Source of the DNA: Candidatus Rokubacteria bacterium 13_1_40CM_69_27
GTDB lineage: Bacteria > Methylomirabilota > Methylomirabilia > Rokubacteriales > CSP1-6
Assembly: GCA_001917535.1 (NCBI GenBank)
Contig: MNEF01000116.1
Location: 54,077 to 118,076 of the forward strand
Length of the DNA: 64,000 bases
Direction: 5' to 3'
Numbering within the stretch: the first letter of the stretch is position 1; each line of letters begins with the position of its first letter. Shown piece after piece: positions 1 to 10,140 of the stretch. Below the pieces are notes generated by a model. It worked only from the letters and a program-made list of their open reading frames with translations. It was not told the origin of the DNA and ran no database searches. A program made the translations under genes and the position numbers.

Positions 1-1681
1 GCGCCCCGCTGGACTTGATGGTCGCCAGGACCTCGGCCTTGGCCACCCGGCTCTCCCGCCGAGTGCGACGCTCCCGGACTTCCACGATGCCGTCTTTGAC
101 GAAGGCGTTGCCGACCGTCACCCGGAGCGGCATGCCCAGCAGGTCGGCGTCCTTGAACTTGACGCCCGGCCGCTCGTCGCGGTCGTCCAGCAGGGCCTCG
201 ATCTCGTGGCGCCCGCATTCCGCGTAGATCTCCTCGGCCGCGGCCGCCTGAGCTGCATCGCGGACGTTCACGGCGACGATGTGAACCTGGAAGGGCGCGA
301 TGGACGGGGGCCAGATGATCCCGTCGGCGTCGGCGAGTTGTTCGATCGCCGCCGCCGCGATCCGGGCCGGTCCGATACCGTAGCTGCCCATCACGATCGG
401 CTGCTGGCGCCCCTGCTCGTCCAGGTAGGCGGCGCCGAGCGGCGCCGAGTACTTCGTGCCGAGCTTGAAGATGTTGCCAATCTCGATCACGCGCTCGACG
501 GCGAGAGGCTTGCCGCACTCGGGACACGCCTCGCCCGCGGCCACCGTGTGCAGGTCGACGAAGCGGCAGGGGAAGTCGCGGCCCGGGCTGACGCCGCGGA
601 TGTGGACGCCCTCGCGGTTGGCGCCGACGACGTAGGTTCCGGTCTTGAGCGCCTCGTCGGCCAGCACGGGCATGCGCACGTCCAGCGGTCCGATCGATCC
701 CGCCGGGGCGCCCAGCAGCGTGCGCACCTCGTCGGGATGCGCCGGCCGGAACTCCTCTCCGAGCGCGCGCGCGAGCTTCCGCTCGTGCAGCGCGTGGTCG
801 CCCCGCACCAGCGCCAGGACCGGGCCCGTCTTCGCCGCCACGTAGACGAGGGTTTTGATGATCAGCCGCGGGTCGATCCTGAGTACGGCCGCTAGCTCGG
901 CGGCCGTGCGCGCGTTCGGCGTGGCCACCTCCTCGCGCGTCCAGCCTGGAACGTCGGGCGGCGCCGGAACGCCCCGGGCGAGCTCGACGTTGGCCGCGTA
1001 GCCGCAGCCGCCGCAGAGCGCGATCTCGTCCTCGCCGGCGGCGCTGGGCGCCATGAACTCGTGGGAGCCGAGCCCGCCCATCATCCCCGTATCCGACTGG
1101 ACGACGTGGTAGGCGAGGCCACAGCGATCGAAGATCCGGCGATAGGCCCGCTCGTGGGCGGCGTAGGAGCGCTCCAGGGCGTTCAGGTCGGGATCGAGCG
1201 TGTACGAGTCCTTCATGAGGAACTCGCGGGTGCGGAGCACGCCCGAGCGCGGGCGCGCCTCGTCGCGCTCCTTGGTCTGGATCTGGTACCAGATCTGGGG
1301 CAGATCGCGGTAGGAACGGATCTCCCGGGCTGCCAGCCAGGCCACCACCTCTTCGTGCGTCATGCCCAGGCACATGTCGGCGCCCTTCCGATCCTTCAGC
1401 TTGAACATTTCTGGAATGCCGTCCCAGCGCCCGCTCTTCTGCCAGATCTCGGCGGGATGGAGCACCGGCATGGTGATCTCCTGCCCGCCGATGGCGTTCA
1501 TCTCCTCTCGGATGATCGCGTTGATCCTGTCGATCACGCGTTGCCCGAGGGGGAGATAGGCGTAGATCCCGGCCGCCAGTTGCCTCACCAGCCCGGCCCG
1601 CAGCATCAGCTTGTGGCTGAGGGCCTCGGCCTCGGCAGGATCCTCCCGCAGCGTGGGAACGAGGGCTTTGCTGAGGCGCAT
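1..1681 (-). CDS. proS: Prolyl-tRNA synthetase (partial, C-terminus off the left edge)
   Basis: Reverse frame from ATG at 1681: MRLSKALVPTLREDPAEAEALSHKLMLRAGLVRQLAAGIYAYLPLGQRVIDRINAIIREEMNAIGGQE..., open to the window edge; typical class II ProS. Confidence 0.93.
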   Translation of the reverse strand, partial: MRLSKALVPTLREDPAEAEALSHKLMLRAGLVRQLAAGIYAYLPLGQRVIDRINAIIREEMNAIGGQEITMPVLHPAEIWQKSGRWDGIPEMFKLKDRKGADMCLGMTHEEVVAWLAAREIRSYRDLPQIWYQIQTKERDEARPRSGVLRTREFLMKDSYTLDPDLNALERSYAAHERAYRRIFDRCGLAYHVVQSDTGMMGGLGSHEFMAPSAAGEDEIALCGGCGYAANVELARGVPAPPDVPGWTREEVATPNARTAAELAAVLRIDPRLIIKTLVYVAAKTGPVLALVRGDHALHERKLARALGEEFRPAHPDEVRTLLGAPAGSIGPLDVRMPVLADEALKTGTYVVGANREGVHIRGVSPGRDFPCRFVDLHTVAAGEACPECGKPLAVERVIEIGNIFKLGTKYSAPLGAAYLDEQGRQQPIVMGSYGIGPARIAAAAIEQLADADGIIWPPSIAPFQVHIVAVNVRDAAQAAAAEEIYAECGRHEIEALLDDRDERPGVKFKDADLLGMPLRVTVGNAFVKDGIVEVRERRTRRESRVAKAEVLATIKSSGA

Positions 1682-1685
1682 GGGC

Positions 1686-2018
1686 TCAGCGAGTGCCCGG
1701 CTTCTTGTTCGGTCCCTTCACGCCGGGGTTGTAGAGGAGACGCTCGACGGGCTTGCCGTGGAGAATGTGAGACTCGAAGATCTCCTGGAGATCGGACTCC
1801 CCGACGCCCGCGTACCAGACATCGTCAGGGTAGACGACCATCATCGGCCCGTGGCCGCACTGCGAGAAGCAGCCGGCCTTGTTGACGCGGACCTCTGTCT
1901 TGAGGCCGGCCTTGGCGCACTCGCCCCGCAGGTATTTCACGAATTGCTCGACGTCGCCCTGGGTCGGGCAGGTGTCGCCACTCGTGCACACGAAGACGTG
2001 GGTGCGGTACTGGCCCAT
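1686..2018 (-). CDS. Thioredoxin-fold [2Fe-2S] ferredoxin domain protein
   Basis: MGQYRTHVFVCTSGDTCPTQGD...NKAGCFSQCGHGPMMVVYPDDVWY; four-Cys thioredoxin-like ferredoxin pattern; ATG overlaps the ispG stop. Confidence 0.85.
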   Translation of the reverse strand: MGQYRTHVFVCTSGDTCPTQGDVEQFVKYLRGECAKAGLKTEVRVNKAGCFSQCGHGPMMVVYPDDVWYAGVGESDLQEIFESHILHGKPVERLLYNPGVKGPNKKPGTR

Positions 2019-3118
2019 CAGTCTGACTCGGCCGGCGCCGCCGCCCGGGCCGCCTTGCGCTCGGCGATGAACTTGTCGACCTCCTCGCGCATCGTCTTCA
2101 CGATGTCTTTCTCGGCGACCTTCCGGATCACCTCGCCGTTCTTGAAGATGAGGCCGATGCCCCGCCCCCCGGCGACGCCGATGTCGGCGGCGCGCGCCTC
2201 CCCGGGACCGTTCACCTCGCAGCCCATGACCGCGATGTGGATCTCCTCGTTGAGGCCGCGGAACTCGTCCTCGACCTCCTTGGCCAGCTTGACGAGGTCC
2301 ACGTCGGCGCGGCCACAAGAGGGACAGGACACGAAGGTGAGCCCGCCCGTGCGGAGCCCGAGGGCCTTGAGGATGTCGATCCCCACCCGAACCTCTTCGG
2401 TGGGATCGGCGCTGAGCGAGACGCGGATCGTGTCGCCGATCCCCTCGGAGAGCAGCGCGCCGAGGCCGACCGCGGACTTGATCGTCCCCACCCCCGGCGT
2501 GCCTGCCTCGGTGACGCCGAGATGGAATGGATAGTCGACCTGATCGGCGAGCACCCGGTAGGCCTCGATCATCATCCTGGGGTCGGACGCCTTGAGCGAG
2601 ACCTTCATCTCCGGGTAGTTCAGGTCCTCGAGGATCCGGATGTGCCGGAGCGCGGACTCGACCATGCCCTGGGCGGTGGGCCCGTTGTACTTGGCGAGCA
2701 GGTCCTTTTCCAGCGAGCCCGCGTTGACGCCGATGCGGATGGGGATGCGCTTGTCCTTGGCCAGGTTGACGACCTCCTGGACGAAGTGCTTGCCCCCGAT
2801 GTTGCCCGGATTGAGCCGCAGCCCGTCGACCCCCTGCTCCAGCGCCATGAGGGCCAGCTTGTAGTTGAAGTGGATGTCGGCGACCAGGGGGACGCGGATT
2901 TGCCGCTTGATCTCGCCGAGCTTCTCGGCCGCCTCCCGGACGGGGACCGCGCAGCGGACGATCTCGCACCCGGCCGCCTCCAGCGACCAGATCTCCAGCA
3001 GCGTGGCCTGGACGTCGCGCGTGTCGGTCTTGGTCATCGACTGCACGGTGATCGGCGCGTCGCCACCGACCTTGACGTTACCGAGCTGGATCTGCCGGGT
3101 CTTGCGCCGTTTGGTCAT
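2018..3118 (-). CDS. ispG: 4-hydroxy-3-methylbut-2-enyl diphosphate synthase (flavodoxin/ferredoxin)
   Basis: MTKRRKTRQIQLGNVKVGGDAPITVQSMTKTDT...SCPSCGR...MGCEVNGPGEA; Fe-S cysteines present. Confidence 0.96.
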   Translation of the reverse strand: MTKRRKTRQIQLGNVKVGGDAPITVQSMTKTDTRDVQATLLEIWSLEAAGCEIVRCAVPVREAAEKLGEIKRQIRVPLVADIHFNYKLALMALEQGVDGLRLNPGNIGGKHFVQEVVNLAKDKRIPIRIGVNAGSLEKDLLAKYNGPTAQGMVESALRHIRILEDLNYPEMKVSLKASDPRMMIEAYRVLADQVDYPFHLGVTEAGTPGVGTIKSAVGLGALLSEGIGDTIRVSLSADPTEEVRVGIDILKALGLRTGGLTFVSCPSCGRADVDLVKLAKEVEDEFRGLNEEIHIAVMGCEVNGPGEARAADIGVAGGRGIGLIFKNGEVIRKVAEKDIVKTMREEVDKFIAERKAARAAAPAESD

Positions 3119-3127
3119 GTCCAGATC

Positions 3128-4501
3128 CTATTTGAGAAATCGGAACGCGTCGATGCGCACCAGGTCATTGTAGAGTGCCAGCACCATGATCAGCATCAGC
3201 AGCACGAACCCCAGCTGCTGGGCCAGCTCCCGCTTTCGCACCGACAGCGGCCGGCCCCGGACGGCCTCGATGAGGAAGAAGAACAGGTGACCGCCGTCGA
3301 GCATCGGCACCGGCAGCAGATTGAGCACGGCGAGGTTCACGCTGATGACGGCCGTGAACACCGCGAGCGGCGCGGCACCCTCCTGGGCCTGCCGGCCCGT
3401 CTCGGAGGCGATCTGCACGGGCCCGCCCAGGTTCGACAGCGGGATCTGGCCGGTCACGATCTTCCAGAACCCCTTGGCTGTCAGCCCCGTCATGTCCCAG
3501 GTCTTCACTGCCCCCTGCCACACGGCGGCGGGTGGCGAATATGGCGCGTAGGTGACGGTGCGGGTGACGATGGAGACGCCGATCCGGCCGACCTCGATCT
3601 CCTGCCCCGTCGGGCCTTTCTCCTTGACGACGTTGGCCGTGACCGGGAACGTCTCAGACCTGCCACCGCGCTCGACCGTCACCTCGAAGGTCTGGCCGGC
3701 CCGCTTCTGGATCGCCTGCATCAACTCTTCGGGCGTGAAGACCGGTTGACCGGCCACCGCCACCACGTGGTCGCCCGCCTTGAGGCCGGCCCGTTCGGCC
3801 GGCGAGCCCGGGTTCACGGCCCCGATCTGGGGCGTCAGCCGGGGGCCCACCCCAAGGTCCCATACGTCTTTGGCGTCTTTGAAGATCGGATCGCGGACCG
3901 TCATGAGCCGCGGCGTGACAACCACTGTCTGCTCGGCGCCCTCGCGCCGAAGGCGTAGCTCGACGGACCGGCCGCCCGAGGCGGCGACGGCGTGCTCCAG
4001 GTCCTCCCAGTGCGCGACGGCCCGCCCGTCGATCGCGGTCACCACGTCCCCCGTCCTCACTCCGGCCGCCGCGGCAGGACCGTCCGCCGCCACGCGGCCG
4101 ATCGCCGCCGGCCACACGGGCCGGCCGATGGTCGCCAGCACGACGACGAAGATCGCGGCCGCCAGGACGAAGTTCATCCCCGGGCCGGCGAAGACGATGA
4201 GGAAGCGGATCCACAGCGGCTTGAGGGCGAAGGCCTTGCCCGGGGCATAGGGCAGGGCCGCCCCGCCCTCGAGGGGGTTCTCCTCGCCCATCATCTTCAC
4301 GTAGCCGCCCATGGGGATGACGCTCAGGCAGTACTCGGTCTCCTTCCCCCGCCAGCGGAACAACACGGGGCCGAAGCCGATCGAGAAGCGCTCGACCCCG
4401 ACGCCGGCCCAGCGTGCCACCAGGAAGTGGCCCAGCTCGTGGATGAGGATGAGGACGCCGATGACGACGACGAACGAAACGACGGTAGTCACGTGAGTCA
4501 C
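3128..4501 (-). CDS. rseP: RIP metalloprotease RseP (site-2 protease), two PDZ domains
   Basis: HELGH and LDGGH motifs; GTG start at 4501 overlaps the dxr stop. Confidence 0.94.
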   Translation of the reverse strand: MTHVTTVVSFVVVIGVLILIHELGHFLVARWAGVGVERFSIGFGPVLFRWRGKETEYCLSVIPMGGYVKMMGEENPLEGGAALPYAPGKAFALKPLWIRFLIVFAGPGMNFVLAAAIFVVVLATIGRPVWPAAIGRVAADGPAAAAGVRTGDVVTAIDGRAVAHWEDLEHAVAASGGRSVELRLRREGAEQTVVVTPRLMTVRDPIFKDAKDVWDLGVGPRLTPQIGAVNPGSPAERAGLKAGDHVVAVAGQPVFTPEELMQAIQKRAGQTFEVTVERGGRSETFPVTANVVKEKGPTGQEIEVGRIGVSIVTRTVTYAPYSPPAAVWQGAVKTWDMTGLTAKGFWKIVTGQIPLSNLGGPVQIASETGRQAQEGAAPLAVFTAVISVNLAVLNLLPVPMLDGGHLFFFLIEAVRGRPLSVRKRELAQQLGFVLLMLIMVLALYNDLVRIDAFRFLK

Positions 4502-5667
4502 TTTCCTCCGGCGAGGGTGTCGACGGACCGCTGCACTCGGCGCCGCGCGTCGGCGTCGATCGCCACGCACTCCTCGATCGACCGGAGCTCGCCGACGGGA
4601 ACCTCTGCCAGCACGCGCTCGATCAATTCCGGAATCCGGGTGAAGCCGATCTTACGGTCGAGAAACGCGGCCACCGCCATCTCGTTCGCCGCATTGAGCA
4701 CCACCGGCGCCGAGCCGCCGCACTCGAGGGCGGCGCGGGCCAGGCGGAGACAGGGGAATCGTTCCGTATCGGGCTCGAAGAAGGTCAGCTGGCCGATGCG
4801 GGTCAGATCCAGCCGCGCGGCCGGGGTCGGACGCCGCTCCGGATAGGTGAGCGCATAGAGAATCGGCACGCCCATATCGGCGACGCCGAGCTGGGCGATC
4901 ACGGAGCCATCGATGTACTCGACCATCGAGTGGACGATCGACTGCGGATGCACGAGCACCTGCACCTGGTCGGGCTTCAGGTCGAACAGCCAGCGGGCCT
5001 CGATGATCTCCAGGCCCTTGTTCATCAGCGTCGCCGAGTCGATCGTGATCTTCGCGCCCATCTTCCAGGTGGGGTGCCGCAGCGCGTCCTCCACCGTGAC
5101 GCGCGCGAACTGCTCCTTGGGCAGCTCCCGGAACGGGCCCCCGGACGCCGTCAGGAGAATGCGGTGGAGGTCACCCTTGTTGTGCCCGACCAGGCACTGA
5201 AAGACGGCGCTGTGCTCGGAGTCGACGGGCAGCAAGGGCACGCCGTGCCGCCGGGCGGCGGCCGTCATCAGGCTGCCCGCCATCACCAGCGTCTCCTTGT
5301 TGGCCAGGGCGACGATGCGGCCGGCCTCGATGGCGGCCATGGTCGGCAGCAGCCCGGCACCACCGACGAGCGCCGAGACCACGATGTCGGCCTCCAGGTC
5401 ACGCGCCAGCGCGACGAGCCCCTGCGGCCCGGAGAGCAGCTCGGGCCGGGGCGGGGGCAGGAGGCGGGCGAGCCGATCGACGGCGGCGCCGTTGAGCACC
5501 GCGACGGCGCGTGGCGCGTACTTGCGGCAGAGGTCGGCGATCAGCTCCACGTTCGATCCGCGCGCCGCCAGCCCGGCCACCGAGAATTCCTCGGAAAAGC
5601 TCGAGACCAGCTCGAGCGTGCGGAGGCCGATGGACCCGGTGGCACCGAGCAGCGTGATCCGCTTCAC
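4498..5667 (-). CDS. dxr: 1-deoxy-D-xylulose 5-phosphate reductoisomerase
   Basis: VKRITLLGATGSIGLRTLELV...LFDLKPDQVQVLVHPQSIVHSMVEY; GTG start. Confidence 0.96.
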   Translation of the reverse strand: MKRITLLGATGSIGLRTLELVSSFSEEFSVAGLAARGSNVELIADLCRKYAPRAVAVLNGAAVDRLARLLPPPRPELLSGPQGLVALARDLEADIVVSALVGGAGLLPTMAAIEAGRIVALANKETLVMAGSLMTAAARRHGVPLLPVDSEHSAVFQCLVGHNKGDLHRILLTASGGPFRELPKEQFARVTVEDALRHPTWKMGAKITIDSATLMNKGLEIIEARWLFDLKPDQVQVLVHPQSIVHSMVEYIDGSVIAQLGVADMGVPILYALTYPERRPTPAARLDLTRIGQLTFFEPDTERFPCLRLARAALECGGSAPVVLNAANEMAVAAFLDRKIGFTRIPELIERVLAEVPVGELRSIEECVAIDADARRRVQRSVDTLAGGK

Positions 5668-6509
5668 GCGCCGCCTCCCAGCGCCGCGTAGTAGTAGAGG
5701 GCGGGCGCGTTGAAGAGCAGGCCGTCCACCCGGTCGAGCACGCCGCCGTGGCCGGGGATGAGGCCGCCCGTGTCCTTGACGCCAACGCTCCGCTTCATCA
5801 CCGACTCCGCGAGGTCGCCGATCTGCCCGACCAGCCCCAGAAGCGCGCCGGCGGCCAGGAGGCGCGGCACCTGCCAGTCCAGGAGCCATGCGCCCAGCGC
5901 CAGCGCGGCCAGCACGGACGCGAGCAGCTGAGCGACGGCGCCCTCGACGGTCTTGTTGGGGCTGATCACCGGAGCCAGCTTGTGGCGTCCGAGCGCCGAG
6001 CCCACCAGATACGCCGCCGACTCGCCGATCCACGTCACGCCCACCAGGAACAGGACCAGATCGGCCCCGTCGACGAACTGGCGGAGAAGGATGGCATGGC
6101 CGAGGAACCAGCCGACATAGAGTACACCGAGCAGGGTGAGCGCCACCGGCTCGATGGTCGGGCGCATCCCGAGCCATACCGGCAGGCTGAGGACGGCGGC
6201 GATGGCGACGGTCAGGACCACGGTGGGGAAGGCCGGAATGAGGGCGTTGGCGGGCGTAGCGAAGCTTGCCGTCACCGCAACGGCCGCCAGCACGCCGACC
6301 CGCCCGTAGGTGGGCACGCCCGCCTGCTCGAACATCCGCGCCAGCTCCCAGGTGGCCGCGGCGCCCACCCCGATGACGAAGAGGACGAAGACCCATTCGG
6401 GGGCGCGCATCACCATCCAGACGAACACCGGGATGAGGACAACGGTGGTGGCCACGCGCTTGAGCAGGCCCGTGGCGCCACCGGTCAGGGTCATCGTCGC
6501 CGAGTCCAC
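5664..6509 (-). CDS. cdsA: Phosphatidate cytidylyltransferase
   Basis: Membrane protein with C-terminal SVGVKDTGGLIPGHGGVLDRVDGLLFNAP signature. Confidence 0.95.
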   Translation of the reverse strand: MDSATMTLTGGATGLLKRVATTVVLIPVFVWMVMRAPEWVFVLFVIGVGAAATWELARMFEQAGVPTYGRVGVLAAVAVTASFATPANALIPAFPTVVLTVAIAAVLSLPVWLGMRPTIEPVALTLLGVLYVGWFLGHAILLRQFVDGADLVLFLVGVTWIGESAAYLVGSALGRHKLAPVISPNKTVEGAVAQLLASVLAALALGAWLLDWQVPRLLAAGALLGLVGQIGDLAESVMKRSVGVKDTGGLIPGHGGVLDRVDGLLFNAPALYYYAALGGGA

Positions 6510-6510
6510 C

Positions 6511-7293
6511 TCAGACTCCGCCGAACCGTCGCGTCCGCCCCTGGAAATCGGCGACGGCCCGGTAGAGATCGACCGGGTGAAAATCCGGCCAGAGGGTCGA
6601 AGTGATCCACAGTTCGGTGTAGGCGATCTGCCACAGAAGGAAGTTCGACACGCGCATCTCGCCGCTGGTGCGGATCAGCAGGTCCGGATCGGGCGTCTCG
6701 GCCGTGTACAGCGCCCCACTCACGTCGGCCTCGGAGATGTCGTCGGGCTTGAGATCGCCCGCGGCCACCCGGCGTGCCAGCGTCCGGAAGGCGTCGATCA
6801 GCTCGTCGCGCCCGCCATAGTTGAAGGCCATCAAGAGGTGCAGCCCGGTGTTGTGGCGCGTCGCCTCCACGACCCGGTCGATGCCGCGGCGGATCGGCAC
6901 CGGCACGCCGTTGGCGCGACCGATGACCCGGAGCCGCACGTTGCGCTCCATGAGCTCGGGCAGCTCCCGGTAGATCGCCTCCTCCAACAGCTTCATCAGC
7001 ATCGAGACTTCATCCTCGGGCCGGCTCCAGTTCTCCGTCGAGAAGGCGTAGAGCGTCAGGTAGCGAAGCCCGAGGTCGCCGGCGGCCCGCACGATCGCCC
7101 GCGCGGTCTTGACCCCTTCCCGGTGGCCAGCCACGCGGGGCAGCCCGCGCCGCGTGGCCCAGCGCCCGTTGCCGTCCATGATGATGGCCACGTGCTGGGG
7201 CACGGGCTGCGTGCGCACCAGGGCCAGCAGCTCGGTCTCGGTGGGCGTCGACAGCCCGGCGCGCGGCGTCTCGCTAGGCGATCTCAGGGCCAT
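6511..7293 (-). CDS. uppS: Isoprenyl (undecaprenyl) diphosphate synthase
   Basis: HVAIIMDGNGRWATRRGLPRVAGHREG...YGGRDELIDA...DLLIRTSGEMRVSNFLLWQIAYTELW. Confidence 0.96.
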   Translation of the reverse strand: MALRSPSETPRAGLSTPTETELLALVRTQPVPQHVAIIMDGNGRWATRRGLPRVAGHREGVKTARAIVRAAGDLGLRYLTLYAFSTENWSRPEDEVSMLMKLLEEAIYRELPELMERNVRLRVIGRANGVPVPIRRGIDRVVEATRHNTGLHLLMAFNYGGRDELIDAFRTLARRVAAGDLKPDDISEADVSGALYTAETPDPDLLIRTSGEMRVSNFLLWQIAYTELWITSTLWPDFHPVDLYRAVADFQGRTRRFGGV

Positions 7294-7307
7294 CGGCTCT
7301 CATCGTA

Positions 7308-7862
7308 TTAGAAAGAGAGGATCTCCTGCTCCTTTTTCTTGAGGAGCTCATCCACCTTGACGATGAACTTGTCGGTGGTCTTTTGGATCTGGTCGTGCCC
7401 CCGGCGCTCCTCGTCCTCGGAGACCTTCTTGTCCCGGGACATGGCCTTGAGCTTGTCGTTGGCCTCGCGGCGGATGTTGCGGATCGCGACGCGGCCGTCC
7501 TCGGCGAGCTTGTGGACGGTCTTGGCCAGCTGCTTGCGTCGCTCCTCGGTGAGCGGCGGCATCACCAGCCGAATGGTCTTGCCGTCGTTGACGGGAGTCA
7601 GACCGAGGTCCGACTTCATGATTGCCTTCTCGATGGCCCCCAGCTGCGACGCCTCCCACGGCTGGATCGCCAGCGTGCGGGCGTCGGGCACCGACACCGA
7701 CGCCATCTGGGTTACCGGGGTGGGGGTGCCGTAGTAGTCGACGCGGATCGTGTCGAGCAGGCCGGTCGACGCCCGGCCCGTCCGAACCGACGCGAACTCG
7801 CGCCCGAGCGTGTCGAGCGCCGCGTTCATGCGGACCTCGATGTCCTTCAAGAGCGCTTGCAT
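7308..7862 (-). CDS. frr: Ribosome recycling factor
   Basis: 184 aa; RTGRASTGLLDTIRVDYYGTPTPVTQMASVSVPDARTLAIQPWE. Confidence 0.97.
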   Translation of the reverse strand: MQALLKDIEVRMNAALDTLGREFASVRTGRASTGLLDTIRVDYYGTPTPVTQMASVSVPDARTLAIQPWEASQLGAIEKAIMKSDLGLTPVNDGKTIRLVMPPLTEERRKQLAKTVHKLAEDGRVAIRNIRREANDKLKAMSRDKKVSEDEERRGHDQIQKTTDKFIVKVDELLKKKEQEILSF

Positions 7863-7883
7863 CGCCCCTCCTTCCCGCCGCGG

Positions 7884-8618
7884 CTAGGCCGAGACGATCG
7901 ATCCCACGGGCTCACCCAGCACGATGCGCTTGATGTTCCCGGATTTCGTGAGATCGAAGACGATGATCGGCAGCCCGTTCTCCATGCACAGCGAGATCGC
8001 CGTGGTGTCCATGACCTGAAGCCGGCGGGTGAGCACGTCGCGGTACGTGGTCCGCGCCAGCCGCTCAGCGCTGCTGTCCCGCTTGGGGTCGGCCGAGTAG
8101 ATGCCGTCCACCTTCGTCGCCTTCATGATCGCGTCGGCCCCGATCTCGATGGCCCGGAGAGCACCCGCGGTGTCCGTGGTGAAGAAGGGGTTTCCCGTCC
8201 CGGCGGCGAAGATGACCACGCGGCCCTTTTCCAGGTGGCGGATTGCGCGACGGCGGATGTACGGCTCGGCCACCGCCCGCATCTCGATGGCCGACAGCAC
8301 CCGCGTCTGAAGTCCCGCCTTTTCGAGCGCGCCCTGCAGCGCGAGCGCGTTGATGATCGTCGCCAGCATGCCCATGTAATCGGCGGTGGCGCGGTCCATC
8401 CCGTCGGCGCTGGCGGCAACGCCCCGAAAGATGTTACCGCCGCCGATGACGATGGCGACCTGGACGCTGAGCGCGACCACCTCACGGGTCTCCACTGCGA
8501 TCCGCTCGAGCACGGCCGGATCGATACCATAGCCCTGGCTCCCGGCGAGGGCCTCTCCCGAGAGCTTCAGGACGATACGGCGATAGGCCGGGCGGACGCT
8601 GCCGGCTTCCGCCGCCAC
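7884..8618 (-). CDS. pyrH: UMP kinase
   Basis: [23 protein letters not shown]...[10 protein letters not shown]...[23 protein letters not shown] start at 8618 inferred. Confidence 0.95.
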   Translation of the reverse strand: MAAEAGSVRPAYRRIVLKLSGEALAGSQGYGIDPAVLERIAVETREVVALSVQVAIVIGGGNIFRGVAASADGMDRATADYMGMLATIINALALQGALEKAGLQTRVLSAIEMRAVAEPYIRRRAIRHLEKGRVVIFAAGTGNPFFTTDTAGALRAIEIGADAIMKATKVDGIYSADPKRDSSAERLARTTYRDVLTRRLQVMDTTAISLCMENGLPIIVFDLTKSGNIKRIVLGEPVGSIVSA

Positions 8619-8620
8619 GG

Positions 8621-9226
8621 CTAACCGCCCTCGCCCACCTGGAAACGCGCAAACCGCTTGACGACGATGTGCTCGCCGGTCTTGGCGTTGACGCCGGCGA
8701 CGAGGTCCTTCACCCTGGTCTTGCCCGACGGGTCCTTGATGAACGCCTGCTCCAGCAGGCACTGCTCCGAGTAGAACTTCTCCAGCTTGCCCTCGATGAT
8801 CTTGTCGAGCGCGGGGGGCGGCTTCTTCTGGTCGGCCATCTGGCCCCGGTAGATCTCACGCTCCTTGTCGATGACCGCCGCTGGCACGTCCTCCCGCGCC
8901 ACCCAGCCGGGGTTGGCGGCCGCGACCTGCATGGCGAGGTCCTTCACCAGCTCCTGGAAAGTGTCGGTGCGGGCGACGAAGTCCGTTTCGCAGTCCACTT
9001 CGATCAGCACGCCGAGCTTGGCGCCCGGATGGATGTAGGCACTGACCTGCCCCTCCCGCGTCTCCCGGTGCGCGCGCTTGCCGGCGTCGGCCAGCCCCTT
9101 CTTTCTAAGATACTCCGCGGCGGCCTGCAGATCGCCCCTAGCCTCCTGCAGCGCGACCTTGCAGTCCATGACCCCGGCGCCGGTGCGGTCGCGCAACTCC
9201 TTCACCAGCTGCGCGTTCGACGCCAT
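8621..9226 (-). CDS. tsf: Translation elongation factor Ts
   Basis: [29 protein letters not shown]. Confidence 0.97.
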   Translation of the reverse strand: MASNAQLVKELRDRTGAGVMDCKVALQEARGDLQAAAEYLRKKGLADAGKRAHRETREGQVSAYIHPGAKLGVLIEVDCETDFVARTDTFQELVKDLAMQVAAANPGWVAREDVPAAVIDKEREIYRGQMADQKKPPPALDKIIEGKLEKFYSEQCLLEQAFIKDPSGKTRVKDLVAGVNAKTGEHIVVKRFARFQVGEGG

Positions 9227-9228
9227 CG

Positions 9229-9990
9229 CTAGGCCTCCGTCTCGGCCGGCGTCATCTCCACGTCGCCGGTGGCCTCGGCCGCGGCCTCTTCACCCTCCTC
9301 CTTGGTCAGCGTGCCGCGCCCCTCCAGCATCGCGTCGGCGACGCGCGAGGTGATCAGGCGCACCGCCCGGATCGCGTCGTCGTTGCCGGGGATCGGATAG
9401 TCGATGCCGGTGGGATCGCAGTTCGTGTCCACGATGGCGACGATCGGAATCCCCAGCCGCTGCGCCTCGGCCACGGCGATCTTCTCCTTCCGGGGGTCGA
9501 TGATGAACACCGCCGAGGGCAGCTGCTCCATCGCCTTGATCCCGATGAGCGCCTTCTCCAGCTTCTGGCGCTCGCGGTCCAACTCCAGCGCCTCTTTCTT
9601 CGGCAGCCGCTCGTACTCGCCGGTCTCCTTCATCTCCTCCAGCTTCTTGAGGCGGGCGATGGACTTGCGGATGGTCTCGAAGTTGGTCAGCGTCCCGCCC
9701 AGCCAGCGCTGGTTGACGTAGAACATCCCGCAGCGGCTCGCCTCCTCGAACACGGTGTCCTGCGCCTGCTTCTTGGTCCCGATGAACAGCACGGTGCCGC
9801 CCTTGGCCGCCAGGTCGCGCACGAAGGCGTAGGCTTCGCGGAACTTCTTGAGCGTCTTTTGTAGATCTATGATGTAGATGCCGTTGCGCTCGCCGAAGAT
9901 GTACTTCTGCATCTTCGGGTTCCAGCGCTTGGTCTGGTGGCCGAAGTGCACGCCGGCCTCCAGCAGCTCCTTCATCGTCAAGGCCGCCAT
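9229..9990 (-). CDS. rpsB: 30S ribosomal protein S2
   Basis: [46 protein letters not shown]. Confidence 0.97.
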   Translation of the reverse strand: MAALTMKELLEAGVHFGHQTKRWNPKMQKYIFGERNGIYIIDLQKTLKKFREAYAFVRDLAAKGGTVLFIGTKKQAQDTVFEEASRCGMFYVNQRWLGGTLTNFETIRKSIARLKKLEEMKETGEYERLPKKEALELDRERQKLEKALIGIKAMEQLPSAVFIIDPRKEKIAVAEAQRLGIPIVAIVDTNCDPTGIDYPIPGNDDAIRAVRLITSRVADAMLEGRGTLTKEEGEEAAAEATGDVEMTPAETEA

Positions 9991-10042
9991 GGATCCTCCC
10001 TCGGTTGTTCCCTCCGCTGTGCTTTCGGAGCCCTTCTTCGTC

Positions 10043-10102
10043 GGCTCGCCTCGGACGCGGAAGCCCCCGCCCCCGGCCGTCCTGCGGCTCGCACGGCGGG
10101 GC
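10043..10102 (+). repeat. Dispersed intergenic repeat, copy A
   Basis: GGCTCGCCTCGGACGCGGAAGCCCCCGCCCCCGGCCGTCCTGCGGCTCGCACGGCGGGGC; 55/60 identical by eye to the reverse complement of 25717-25776. Confidence 0.85.
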
Positions 10103-10140
10103 TCCGCACCGATGCGGCGCACAGCGTGCGTGATGGTGAG

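Noticed and set aside
4498-6396. 632-aa ORF as a single large Dxr protein
   Set aside because: The N-terminal ~240 residues are an out-of-frame reading of cdsA; real dxr starts at GTG 5667.
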